A DNA stretch of 64,000 nucleotides, taken from assembly GCA_018398815.1 (NCBI GenBank), contig CM031615.1, positions 52,468,272-52,532,271 of the forward strand, written 5' to 3'. Position 1 is the first letter of the stretch. The number at the start of each line of letters is the position of its first letter. Made by a program: the position numbers and the translations under genes. This document shows, piece by piece, positions 39,405-50,105 of the stretch. The DNA is from Conus ventricosus (lineage: Eukaryota > Mollusca > Gastropoda > Neogastropoda > Conidae). The notes beneath the pieces are model-generated. The model made no database searches. It worked only from the letters and a program-made list of their open reading frames with translations, and was not told the DNA's origin.

Positions 39405-39634
39405 TTACATATTGATACTGTCAGGAATTATTCCTTGCTTAACTAGAAAATCTTTCGTAGCGAACGAAGCTGTAATAACAGCAATCAGCTTTGCTGAGTC
39501 TTCAAAGTCTAGTTTGCCAAGATCTGCCAGTTTTATTTTTAACAGGCTTTTACCAAGCATTGTGTATCCTACACTTAGGCCCCCAATAACAGCAGAATGG
39601 TAACAAGGTTGGCGACAGTTTTTTCGGTGCTCAT
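39405..39634 (-). CDS. Small membrane protein (element 2)
   Basis: About 76 residues with one frameshift near 39,580: MSTEKTVANLV, then AVIGGLSVGYTMLGKS, KLADLGKLDFEDSAKLIAVI and GIIPDSINM. Homologous to the pair at 8,695-9,160. Its start lies 38 bp from that of gene A on the other strand, so the AT-rich 39,635-39,671 may be a two-way promoter. Confidence 0.6.
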
Positions 39635-39671
39635 TTTTAAAAAATAAAATAATTATAATTAATAAAAAAAC

Positions 39672-40140
39672 ATGAACAGCGATGATCTGCTAAACATTCC
39701 TTGTGAACTTGTGATTACAAATGAACAAGTTGATGACCAAGCTATTATGCCCAAAAAAGAAAGACTGTATTCTTTGGCAGCATGTGGAAAAAACAAAACA
39801 GTTCCTTGGAAATGAATTCAGCATAGAACAGATTCAACAGATGTCGCCACAAGACATTGTAAAGTATCATAACAGGTATGAAGCGCAACTGGGATCAAGA
39901 ATGGTAAAAAGTGTCGGGCAAACGGTTCTTAGTTTGTACACTAAACTAGTAAGTAATATTGCGCCTATTGATTCTGAACAAGATTTTATGTATGATTTAA
40001 CGCAGGATCCAGTTTTAACAAAGTCATTAGAGTCTCTAGGATGTGATCTGTATTACAGATTTGGAACATTATTATCGCCGCTAATCATGGGATTAATTAC
40101 TTTTAATCATATAGATTTTATTTCCCTTCAAAATGACCGA
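39672..40140 (+). CDS. Gene A: conserved element protein with internal frame change (element 2)
   Basis: From ATG 39,672 (MNSDDLLNIPCELVITNEQV) the conserved N-terminal frame runs to KERLYSLAACGKN at about 39,795; the rest (FLGNEFSIEQIQQMSP, YEAQLGSRMVKSVGQTVLSL, DPVLTKSLESLGCDLYYRFG) is in the +1 frame. The same switch at the same A-rich place occurs in element 1. C-terminal hydrophobic segments. Here the body runs in frame into gene B, whereas in element 1 a stop separates the two. Confidence 0.65.
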
Positions 40141-40589
40141 GCCAGAAAATCATCAGAATCAGAATCAGAAAACATGAATCAGGTGGAGAAAGTAACCAGC
40201 AAAAATCCTGGACGCGTTGCAGCAGGAAAAAAATTAGCAGAGTGGAACAAACAAAAAAAATTACAGTTACAATCACAGAATGAAAAAGTGCCAGAGCCGC
40301 AGCCAGTTGTTTCAATGCCGCTTTAAAAATGCCATAACAAGTTGATTCAAGGCCTACAACAACAGGGTTGCCTACACCGCCAAAGTCTTCATATTTTCTT
40401 AAAGCAATTGTCATTTTTGGCGGCATTGCTGTTGGGGGCGGTTATTACGGTTATAAAATATATAAACAAAGACAACAAAAACCAAAGCAGTCCAAACAAT
40501 CTCTGCCACTAAATACAGAATCCGAACACAAAAGCATGCTAAACCCGCCAACAACAAAAGTTCATTTTGATCCATTTCAGATGCAATAA
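40132..40589 (+). CDS. Gene B: basic/membrane protein ending FDPFQMQ (element 2)
   Basis: Starts MTEPENHQNQNQ; the conserved KNPGRVAAGKKLAEWN follows after a frame change, then a second frame change at about 40,330, TGLPTPPKSSYFLKAIVIFG (start of a membrane helix), GGGYYGYKIYKQRQQKPKQ and the end FDPFQMQ. About 150 residues. The glycine-rich helix and basic tail suggest a single-pass membrane protein. Function unknown. Confidence 0.65.
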
Positions 40590-40611
40590 CACTTTAAGAA
40601 CTTAATAAATA

Positions 40612-40900
40612 ATTATAAGTTAACTTGAATAAGAACTTAGTAGAACTTAAAGGATGACTTAGTTATGATCTTGGGATGACTTGAGTAAGAACTTAGAAGT
40701 GACTTGAGGATAACTTGAGTAGAACTTAGAAGTGACTTGAGGATAACTTGAGTAAGAACTTAGAAGTGACTTGAGTAAGAACTTAGTAGTGACTTAAGTA
40801 AGAACTTGAGGACGACTTGAGTAAGAACTTAGAGGTGACTTGAATAAGAACTTAAAGGTCACTTGATTAAACACTTGGTAAGACTTGATTAAGAACTTGC
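40612..40900. repeat. Tandem repeats after gene B, element 2
   Basis: About a dozen imperfect 21-23 bp units on GACTTGAGTAAGAACTTAGA. Same position as 7,609-7,793 and 51,700-51,975. No coding frame. 40,901-41,099 is GT/G-rich DNA without a gene. Confidence 0.9.
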
Positions 40901-41099
40901 GTGCGTGTGTGTTGGGGGTGTATGTGCATGCGTGGGGCATACATAAGGATGGGGGTGGGGTGGGCGCAATACTTATTTATGTTTGAATGGGAATTTAACT
41001 GTGATAAGAGAAGGCACAGTTAGGAGGCTTGCGTGGCAGGAGTAATTGAGTCACTTCCACTAGCCTGACTGCCTGAATAACCAAGTTTTGTTGGGCGCT

Positions 41100-41525
41100 T
41101 TCTGGCAGATGCACGTCTGTCCTAGTTACGAGCACCACTACATCCTGTTAGACTCATGCTGCTAAAAAAGGTCAGTTATAGTAACAGCCCTCTTGCTGCT
41201 AAAATAGGACGTTCACACATGAACGGCTATTTATAGTATCTGTCCTAGTTACGAACCACTACATCCTGTTAGACTCGTGCTGCTAAAAAAGGCCAGTTAT
41301 AGTAACAGCCCTCTTGGTGCTAAAATAGGACGTTCACACATGAACGGCTATTTATAGTAGCAGTCAGCACGGCTGATTTTACCGCGGCCCTACTGCTGCT
41401 AAAATAGGACGTTCACACATGAACGGCTATTTTATAGTAGCAGTCAGCACGGCTGATTTTACCGCGGCCCTACTGCTGCTAAAATAGGACGTTTCACACA
41501 TGAACGGCTATTTATAGCAAGGCTG
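41100..41525. repeat. Iterated stem-loop units near the right end of element 2
   Basis: Four copies of a 45-bp stem-loop, AAATAGGACGTTCA-CACA-TGAACGGCTATTT, within larger repeats (CTGTCCTAGTTACGA, GCTGCTAAAA, CAGTCAGCACGGCTGATTTT). The stem pairs over about 13 bp. A cluster of phased palindromes 0.9-1.4 kb from a terminus resembles a replication or packaging signal, but no direct evidence. Confidence 0.85.
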
Positions 41526-41649
41526 TCTTCACCACAGGTGAGCGCTTTCTGCAGTGCTACGTCCACAATAATTCACCAGTAACACAAGCCAGTTTCACAA
41601 AGAGTTTAACTCTCTTTTTTCATCCGGGCTTAGGACCAGCATTGGCGGA

Positions 41650-42043
41650 GTTAGTGTTTTATTGGCGGCTCTTGAGGTAGTAAATTTGTCACTGAACATT
41701 TGGAGCTTTTTGAATAAAACAGCGCCATTTTTTAGAATAGAATCATTTTCTTCAAAAGGCAAAAGCTTATCAAAGTTATCAACATCTCTTTCAATGTACC
41801 GGCTAAATCTCTGTCTTGAATCAACAAGCTTTCAAGGCGCTTGTGTAGTTTATCAATAGTAGGTTCTCGTTTTCTTTCTCCTCACCTTCCAAAAAAACAA
41901 TGCTTCTCTTTAGATTAGGAAAGTAAAGAACTGGGACGCCTGATTTTCTTTTGTTTAAATACTCCGCCATACAGCTGTAATAAAACACATGATCGCCAAA
42001 GCTGTTCTCTGTGAACAAACACATCCGTCTGCGTTAAATCCAT
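41650..42043 (-). CDS. Uncharacterised gene at the right end of element 2
   Basis: From ATG 42,043 (MDLTQTDVFVHREQ), a frameshift, then FGDHVFYYSCMAEYLNKRKS, GVPVLYFPNLKRSIVFLEGE, another frame change and LHKRLESLLIQDRDLAGTLK. Codon-like sequence across frames suggests a real gene of about 130 codons, damaged. No family recognised. 42,044-42,342 between it and the TIR holds no gene. Confidence 0.4.
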
Positions 42044-42342
42044 GGCTAAACTAAGAGGCGCTAGTTGGGGGTGTTGGTTCTACGGCATGTCCGGTCACGT
42101 GGTGCGTTCGAAAATGTTCTTTTCTGATTGCAACATTATGGTGCAAGTTAACCTGGCCAGGTGTGCGCCGCCAGCCCGCTTATAGTGGTTACAGTCAGCT
42201 AATTACAGTCAGCTAATTACGGGCCGTACCTGTCGGCGCCTGGCACCACCTGATACACCCTGCTACAATCTACAACCCCTGTAATTAGTCTGCTTTCACA
42301 GTGTCTCGGTCAAGCCATACATGATTTCTCCACTCTATGTTT

Positions 42343-42548
42343 GTTTAGTAAATTAGTATTGAAAACGGATAATCCTACACAGTATGTTTGTTTGTAAAAA
42401 ATCGTTATTTATTGAAAAAATGTGTGATAGATTATCATTGTTGAAGTGTTACTTGTCAGAGAACAGTAAAATGTATGTTTCTAGCTTTTTACTGCCCGAA
42501 ACTGGTTGAGGGCAGTAAAAAGCTAGAACATACATTTTACTGTTCTCT
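42343..42548 (-). repeat. Right terminal inverted repeat of element 2 (206 bp)
   Basis: Reverse complement of 26,731-26,936. Its inner end contains the last ATPase codons as an orphan copy, showing that the right terminus was copied from the left. Confidence 0.93.
42458..42548. repeat. Terminal hairpin palindrome, right end of element 2
   Basis: 91 bp, same as the left end when read from outside in, with the same loop orientation and the same one-base asymmetry between arms. Confidence 0.95.
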
Positions 42549-42553
42549 GCATG
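42549..42553. repeat. Target site duplication of element 2, right copy (GCATG)
   Basis: Pairs with 26,726-26,730. LINE sequence resumes here (TGACATGGAATACACCACGG). Confidence 0.88.
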
Positions 42554-45500
42554 ACATGGAATACACCACGGAGCTTCTTCACTCTTTAAAAGGTAAGAAT
42601 GGGTAAAATACGAATGGCCGGTGTGCAGCCGGCACAGAACCGTTTCCTCTTTACGACCTCCTGACATAGATGGGAGGAAGTCCTTAAGGTTTGGACGGAT
42701 CTGAAAGAGTTTGTTACTCGTCTGTGTGTTCCAATCCTCCTGCCAGAGGTCTCTCACATAATCGTTAATTTAGTTTCACATCTGAGCAGGGGATATAAAC
42801 GTTGGACAGTTTCTCTCTTGTGGCGTTCTTGGCTAAACGATCAACCATTTCGTTCCCGCCGATACCAACATGACCAGGAACCCAAGCAAGAGTAATGTTG
42901 TAACCGTCCGCCTTCAACTTGCTAAAAAGTTCAGAAAAAAGTAAAAGTTCTGGATGCTGAAGGTTGCGGCCAGCTATGGCCTCCAAAGCTGACAGCGAAT
43001 CCGACAGAACCAGAAAGTCCCTCTTCGAAGAATGCGAGATTATCTTCAAAGCCAAAACCAGAGCGGTAAGTTCAGCAAAATAGACAGAAGCATCGGAATG
43101 AATATGTTCCAACAGTATCTGAGAAGGAGCCCCAGGGCAGTAGGCTGCACAGGCCACTCCGTCTTCAGACTTGGAACCGTCAGTGAAAACTTTTTGACAG
43201 GATGGGAATTTGGAACAGAGGTCAACATACAATGCCTTGTACACCAGAGAGCTGGTAGACTCTTTGCGAAAAGCTGCGAGGTCGAAACAAATCTCTGGTG
43301 TGAAAAAGGTCCACGGAGGTTGATCCGGAAACTTGGAAAAATCGGACACAACTCCTAGGTCTAGACCTGCATTCCGCACGTGAGGCCGCATACGAACACC
43401 AAACGGCGGAATACATTTCGGGTTGTTTTCAAACTTACTTTGGAACGGAGGGTCAAAGACACAGTCATAGGCAGGATTCTGCGGTTCTGAGAACAGTCGG
43501 ATATAATAATTCAAAGACAGTTTCAGCCTGCGGTTGGACAGTGAAGGTTCACCCGCCTCTGCGTACAGGCTGTACACAGGGGTGGTGCGGAACGCTCCAA
43601 GACAGAGACGAAGCCCTTGATGGTGGATAGGGTCCAAGAGTTTGAGGTAAGACGATCTTGCGGAGCCGTAGACAGCACAACCGTAGTCCAGTTTAGAACG
43701 GACCAGGGCTCTGTAGAGGTGCAACAAAGTTTTCTTATCAGCGCCCCAGTCGGTGTGCGCTACGACCCGCAGAATATTCAGTGCTTTCTGGCAAGCAGTT
43801 TTGAGGTTTTTAATATGGCTGAGAAAGTTAAGTTTTTGGTCAAAAATGACTCCCAGAATTTGGCCTCTTTAACAGCTGGAATGGGAGATTTCCCTACTTG
43901 AAGTTCAGGATCTGGAAAAAAAACTGACGGAAATTATGAAAGTGAATACACTGCGTCTTTGTTGGAGAAAAGGTTAAACCGTTTTCATCTGCCCACCGAT
44001 GGATTTTATCTACGCAAAGCTGGAGCCTGCGCTGGACACTCGGGTACAGGCTTCCAGTTGCGTAGACAGCAAAATCATCCACAAACAATGAGCAGTCTGA
44101 ACCCTGCTGAACTGATTGAACAATGTTGTTGATTTTAATACTAAAGAGGGCAGGAGACAGTATGCTCCCCTGTGGAACACCCAACTCCTGCTCGTGGACA
44201 TCAGAGAGAGTGGTGCCAACCCGGACCTGAAACTGTCGTTCTGCCAAAAATTTTTGAATAAAAAGCGGAAGATGACCTCGAAAACCCAGATCGTGGAGAT
44301 CATGAAGTATCCCCGACTTCCAGGTGGTATCGTAGGCCTTCTCCAAGTCAAAGAAAATTGCCACTGCATGCTGTCTGTTCAAAAAAGCGTTCCGAAGTGT
44401 AGATTCCAGACGAATCAAATGGTCAACAGTAGTCCGATGTTTGCGGAAACCACACTGTTCTTTCGCCAAAAGGCCATCGGTTTCGAGTTTCCACATGAGC
44501 CTAGCATTGACCATTTTCTCCATCAATTTGCAGACACAGCTGGTCAAAGCTATGGGACGGTAGTTGGATGGATTAGAAAGATCTTTTCCAGGTTTGGGGA
44601 TGGGAATAATGAGGGCTTTCCGCCAAGAGGGTGGAAAGAAACCTGTAGTCCACACATGGTTGTATACCCGTAGCAGTATGTTCAGACCTTCTTGTGGAAG
44701 ATGTTTCAACAGTTGATAATGAATTTCATCCATACCTGGAGAGGAATCGCTGCAAGAACGTAAGGCAGATTTCAGCTCGTTTAACGTGAAAGGAAGATTG
44801 TAGTCTTCCATGTTGTCGGACGAAAAGTTGCAGGGTGATTTTTCTTTTAGGGCTTTGTTTTTGACAAAAGTGGCTGATTTGTTAGAAGGGGAGGAATTCT
44901 TTTCAATGGTTGAAGCAAGCAGATTAGCAACTGCTTTTTTGTCTGTTATTAAAGAGTCCGAAAACTTGAGATGGTTCACAGTGGGACAGGTGTTCTTCCT
45001 TTGATTTTCTTAATGATGTTCCACACTTTTTTCTTGGAAGTTTTCGATGTCAGCCTGGAGCAGAAACTTCTCCAGGACCGACGTTTACTGATTTTAAAAG
45101 TGTATCTCGATTTGGCACGGAGTTTCTGATGGGCTCGAGCGTTGGGACCCGAAGGTCGTTGGTATACCTGACGCTGAGCCCGTTTTCGAACTTTGGAAAT
45201 TTGATGGCAGTCTGAATCAAACCAGGGTGTTTTTGGCATTTGAAGTTTATCGGAAGACACTGGAATACAAGCTTTAGCACACTTGATTACAGTGTTAGTC
45301 AGTGATTCTGCTGGGTCCGGACTCTGAAGAAAATCAGCGTCCTGGAATGCCTTAGAAATAGTGGCTGCAAATAGATTCCAATTTGCTTTCTTATAATTTA
45401 AATGTTGAGAGACAGAGACGTGTTCAGTTATTACAGGTTGTAGAAGGACAGGGAAATGGTCACTTCCGTGCAGATCGTCATGGACAGACCACTCATAGTC

Positions 45501-46085
45501 CAGGACCAGCGAGGGGTCACAAACCGACAAATCTAAACACGAAAGTGAACCTGTGGAAGAGTGGAGGTAAGTTGCAGATCCGTCGTTCAGACAACACAAA
45601 TCTAAATCCGAAAGGACATCCTCAATTAGCAGACCTCTGGATGACGTACTGACACTACCCCAAAGAGGATTGTGACCGTTAAAGTCACCCAACAGCAAAA
45701 AAGGTCGAGGAAGTTCTCTTATCAGACTGACAAGGTCCTGACGACAAACCGGGACAGAAGGTGGGAGATAAAGGGAACAGATTGTCACAGTCTTGTGGAG
45801 AGTGACTCTCGCAGCTACAGCCTGAAGGGAGGTAGACAGAGCGACAGGACTATACAACAAAGTTTTGTGTAGGAGAAGGGCAACACCGCCCGACAGTCCC
45901 AACGTGGATGGTTGTGCAGGTTTTGAAAGAATATTAAAGCCAGAAAGAGTAAAGGTCTTCTGGCTTTGAATTTGAGTTTCCTGAAGAGCTACGACGGAAG
46001 GTTTTATAGATTGACACAGAAGCTGCAGCTCCTCGAAGTTGGAATTTAGTCCACGGATATTCCAATGGAATATTGTACTATCCAT
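42549..46085 (-). CDS. LINE ORF2: APE endonuclease, reverse transcriptase, RNase H (main part)
   Basis: Starts MDSTIFHWNIRGLNS (46,085). Endonuclease: LQETQ, LLGDFNGHNPLWGS, DDLHGSDHFPVLL. RT: SSPGMDEIHYQLLKHLP, NPSNYRPIALTSCVCKLMEK, FFDLEKAYDTTWKSGIL, GVPQGSILSPALFSIKIN and the catalytic SLFVDDFAVYA (Val in place of the usual Ala). RNase H: VFTDGSKSEDGVA, FAELTALVLALKI, LSDSLSALEAI, WVPGHVGIGGNEMVDRLAKN, with all catalytic residues present. Only frame changes near 44,985, 43,900, 43,760 and 42,770. It is cut at 42,549 by element 2 and continues at 26,730. Confidence 0.92.
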
Positions 46086-46166
46086 GGTGCAGAGGGTGAA
46101 AAGGAGAGAGATCAGGTCATCTCCTCCTCAACATCTGCGTCCAATGGAGTGAATTGTTGGTTAGTT

Positions 46167-47450
46167 TCACTGGACTGTTATGGTCTTCAGACTGCTGGCA
46201 GACTTGCCAACAGGTGAAGAAGGAGGTCTGGATTTGGGAGACGGTGGAGGCTTCTTCCTCATCTCCACCATCTCCACACTGGGTTGAACTCCCTTGCCCG
46301 CACGGGCACTGGACAGAGGAGTTCGAGGGGGAATTGCTGGTTTTTTAATCTGCCCAGCAGCAGATGTTGTAGACTGCTGGGCAGTCTGAGGGGTGGCTGA
46401 TGTTTTGCCTCCACCAGGGGCAGTCAATTTGGTTTGGAAGGTGGTGGACCTGCTTCCACCAGAGCTGACAGTTCTTCCTTGCAGTGTCTTCGAAAACGTA
46501 AAGTCATCAGTCTGACAGCAGACTGATCGAGTGGGAACTGTGGGAACTTTCTTTACAGCCGAAGCATAGGAAGAGGCTGTCGGCGTCTGACTGCCCACAA
46601 CCTGCTTGCGGGCCTCAAAAAAGGAAATTTTCTTTTCAGTTTTTATTCTTTGAATGGCGGATTCCTGAATCCAAAGAGGACAGTTTCGTGAAGAGGAGGG
46701 ATGGTCGCCACCGCAGTTAGCACAATGTGCCGGATCTTGACACGGCCCATCATGGGTTGCCTTGTAGCAAACACCACATACTTCTTGCCCTGAACAGCGG
46801 TCCCTGACATGGCCAAACTTCTGGCACCTGAAGCACCTCAACGGGGACGGCACATACAGCTGAACACGAACATTCAGTTAACCAACTTTGATGACCGGAG
46901 GCAGCACAGGGTTGCAGAAAATCAGAAAGAGGGTGTTGGTGGCCACTCTTTCTGCACCCTTCTTTACAGTCACCCTGCGCACCTCCGTCACACCCTGGGA
47001 TGCCAGCTCCGTTTTGATTTCTGCCTCTGAGACACCTGATAAATCCCGGCAGCGAATCACGCCTTTCGATGAATTTAACTGTTTGTGGGGAGTTACCCTG
47101 ATCTCCCTGTCCACTAGTTTAGTTGCCTTCAGCAGCTGTTCAGATTGTTTTTGTGATTTACATTGAATTAGAAACGAGCCGTTCCTCAACCTCTTGATGG
47201 ACCGAGGGTCACCTGCTAAAGCTTGAAAGCCCTTCTGTATGGCGAAAGGGCTCAGAGCTGAAAGGGGTCTTTCCTGCTCCGTCCCTTCCATCACGAGCCA
47301 GGAAGCCCAGAATCCTGTCCTCTGTCGTACCTCCGTATCCGAATCGCTATCTGAACCAAAATTCCCTGAAATAGGGGATGCAGCCTTCCTCTTCTTTTTT
47401 GGGGGGGGGAAGTTTTTAGAAAAAGCCATATTTATTGTATTAAGTTTCAT
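46167..47450 (-). CDS. LINE ORF1: gag-like RNA-binding protein, one internal stop
   Basis: Starts MKLNTINMAFSKN, with PPPKKKRK (nuclear-signal-like), an Asp/Ser tract, a middle domain (KLVDREIRVTPHKQLNSSKG) and zinc knuckles CFRCQKFGHVRDRCSGQEVC and CANCGGDHPSSSRNC. The frame is open throughout except a TAA at 46,878-46,880 where the other copy has TAC. Proline/serine-rich C-terminus. Ends 81 bp before the ORF2 start. Confidence 0.9.
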
Positions 47451-48169
47451 CTCCCCCTTACCCACCCACCTTGGAGTCCAACTAAGGGGCCAGGGCCAAG
47501 AAACCAATGTCTTGACCCCTTCCAGGCTTCGGGAGAGATATACGACAAACAGAAACTACCAACCCTATCCCCCTGATCATGCTCAACTCCCGGGGACAGA
47601 GAGCTGAGCACTGCAGGGGTTAACTTGGCCAGCAGGGGAACTGTCTGTCTTGACCCAGCCCCAAGAAGGGGAGCCGATTAGTACACCCGGGCCAAAGTGT
47701 ACTCCCTGTCTAGGAGAGGTCCGAGCCAAAGTGATGTGTTGAGAGCGCTGGCCCTCTCAATCACCAGGATCTCATTCCCCTCCGACACAGGTCGCACCGC
47801 ACGGCAAACGCGGCGGATCTTAAGGAGACCACAGAGAGAAAAGGAGTGTGGAAAAGAAGACTTGAAGGGGAGACGAAGATAGAAAAGGGCCAAATAAGAA
47901 AGGCAGAAAACAAGAAAAGGAGAAAGGCGGGTTACTTTTAGTCAGGATCCTCACCCTTAGCCTATCTGACATGGGAAGCCCTACCAGGGGCATCAACTCC
48001 TTACCACGTTACGCTTAGGCCAGACAGCATCTTGGCTTTTCGGACCTAGAAGCAGTTTGAAAAAAAAACCAGCCTATCTCCGAGTATTGATGCCCCCGCC
48101 AGCAAAGCCTAAGGGATCACTGGACCGCGCAAGCCCTCCGACCACGACAAGGTCGCAACCCCCGGAGGG
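47451..48169 (-). other. LINE 5' leader
   Basis: Non-coding head of the LINE, presumably with its internal promoter. Its inner 230 bp match the other copy from 13,226; the rest has no match there, so that copy is 5'-truncated or diverged. Confidence 0.75.
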
Positions 48170-48392
48170 CACCAAACTCAGGAGCATCAGTAGAACCTGA
48201 GAGTCACCAAACACAGGAGCATAAGTAGAACCTGAGAGTCACCAAACACAGGAGCATCAGTAGAATCTGAGAGTCACCAAACTCAGGAGTATCAGTATAA
48301 TCTGATAGTCACCAAACTCAGGAGTATCAGTATAATCTGATAGTCACCAAACATCAGGAGCATCAGTAGAACCTGAGAGTCACCAAACTACC
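48170..48392. repeat. Minisatellite, right half
   Basis: Same 36-bp units as 25,776-26,375 (CATCAGTAGAACCTGAGAG, TCACCAAACTCAGGAG). Together they were one array before the LINE landed. Confidence 0.93.
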
Positions 48393-49909
48393 TCAGTGAC
48401 CACACGCACGATGTCGGCTGTCTAAATCAGAGCCTGACACGTGATCTGCAGTTGGCGATCGCACTTTGCATCTGGTCATATGTTTAGAAGAATGCACGAT
48501 TGATAGCAATCACAAAACACGCAAACAAAGTGCCTGCTTTGTCAGCGCGACAAGTCACGTATCGGCCATGTGATACGTACACTCACACGAGCACGCATGC
48601 ACGCACGCACGTACGTACGCACGCACGTACGCACACACGCAGCACTCTAGTAGACAACTATAAATCACCAACAATTAAGTGAACATTGTTGGGAACTGGA
48701 GTGTAAATTATTTAAACATGGACGCTATGACATCTGATAAAAGAAGTAACCGAAAAACGAAAATGAATATTTGCTATTCTGGTTTTGAAGCATTAGCATT
48801 CTGTTAATCTTTATCTTGCTTAGAATAACATAAACAGAATAAAAAGAAGCTGTCAAAAAGTATGAGCAAAGTATGAATTGCAAACTTAGCATACACCTTA
48901 TACGTGAGTACAGTAGGAATAAGCCGGTCTTCTCACGTCATACACATGTCGTTCGTAATCATCCAAGTTAAAGTAACCATGCCAGCTGCTTAAATGCATT
49001 TGCTTGATTTTGTGGTCTAGCTTAGTAAATGAGAGTTGGCTCAATTAGCGATTGACGGGGCATCAGCAAGACAGAAAACAGGAGCAAATTCTACTTTGAC
49101 ATAGCATTACCGTGAACAGTTTATGCTGGCAAAAGTCTGAATGACACAAAAGAAAAGAACAAACGATTCTGATTTCCAAACCCTATTGCTTTGTGTCCCA
49201 TCCAACACCAGATAGTCATAACTAACTTTCCTTTACATGAGACTGTTACATAGTTCAACTATATTCCAAATACGCCGGTACAAGAAGATATGAATTCCAA
49301 CATGCAGAATGGAGCTGGAATTGTCCTGTTTCAGCTTTGTGTGGAAAACGCAGTTAGGCTACAAGTATGGCTTTTTAGTTTCAGAGAACAGGTTGAAAAA
49401 CTGTTCAAACTGAAGTTCTGTCGTCAGTTGGAAAGGATTGTTCCCGCACCTTGTATCCACGCAGTACGCACAAATCCAGATTTTTTTTATTTTTTTTAGC
49501 GGCGTAAAGCTCTTTCAAAATGGAGAAGCGTTTTCTCTTGTCAGCTTGCCCTTTTGTGTGTGTCACAACTAGGGTAGGAAGTTTAGTGCAATGGGTGTAA
49601 AGTTCAAAGCCGGATTAAAGAAAATGAAAAATGGCCATTAGAAATTTTACTTCTTTCTCTCCTGGAATGATGACTCATATTCCAGATGTATTTCGTGGTC
49701 AGCGAAGTCTTTTCAAAACTTATGGGAGTGGATACAGTGGGTTTTTCTGAATGAAATGAAACGTTTTTCCTCCGCCCCCAGATCTGCCTTATGAGATTAG
49801 AGCTTGAGGTGCTCCATATAGTCCAGTGCACGTGAGTAGAGTGTGAAGTGGCCAACAGAGAGACATGACAAAGGGCTCTGGTGTTCTACTTTCACTACGT
49901 TATTCATTT
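48393..49909. other. No gene seen
   Basis: Unique AT-rich sequence with a short ACGC/ACGT microsatellite at 48,590-48,645. No frame shows a recognisable protein. Confidence 0.6.
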
Positions 49910-50105
49910 TAACCTTGAGAGGAACGTCCAGATCCTCTTCGTGGGTGTCAGAGAGTGCAGCGTCTACACAAACTTGAAGCTACCGATCTGCGAAGATGTT
50001 TGAAAAAATTAGGGAGATGTCCCCAGATTGTGAATATCTGCGAGAATGTCAGATTACAAAGAGCAATCAAAGCTTACTCCCAGACGGTAGTTTCTGATCG
50101 GGCCT
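49910..50105 (-). mobile_element. Old I-group LINE fragment (RT region)
   Basis: Diverged copy of 44,176-44,340: CGTGG..TCAGAGAG, TGAAGCT..CGATCTGCGAAGAT, TTTGAAAAAATTAGGGAGATG match in order. Element 3 begins at its end, so this is probably its insertion target. Confidence 0.65.

Larger units (their letters stand above)
26731..42548. mobile_element. Element 2: complete 15.8-kb Polinton/adintovirus-like element
   Basis: Bounded by 206-bp inverted terminal repeats and a target duplication, inserted in ORF2 of a LINE. It holds an A32-type ATPase, PolB, an RVE integrase, a putative jelly-roll capsid protein and about ten further genes. Size, gene set and termini 5'-AG...CT-3' agree with Polintons/Mavericks and the related adintoviruses. 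The usual 6-bp duplication of Polintons is 5-7 bp here. Bases 27.85-35.6 kb are of poor sequence quality, so gene limits there come from alignment with element 3. Confidence 0.92.
26376..48169 (-). mobile_element. LINE-2nd copy: near-intact I-group LINE, split by element 2
   Basis: Minus-strand LINE of about 5.98 kb once the 15.8-kb insertion is removed: 5' leader 48,169-47,451, ORF1, ORF2, 3' UTR, and a tail of ATCTT repeats (26,376-26,395 on plus as ATAAG). Gag-like ORF1 with CCHC knuckles plus APE-RT-RNase H in ORF2 is typical of the I group. Both sides carry CACCAAACTCAGGAG (26,361-26,375 and 48,170-48,184), either a 15-bp target duplication or simply the minisatellite phase. Confidence 0.93.
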
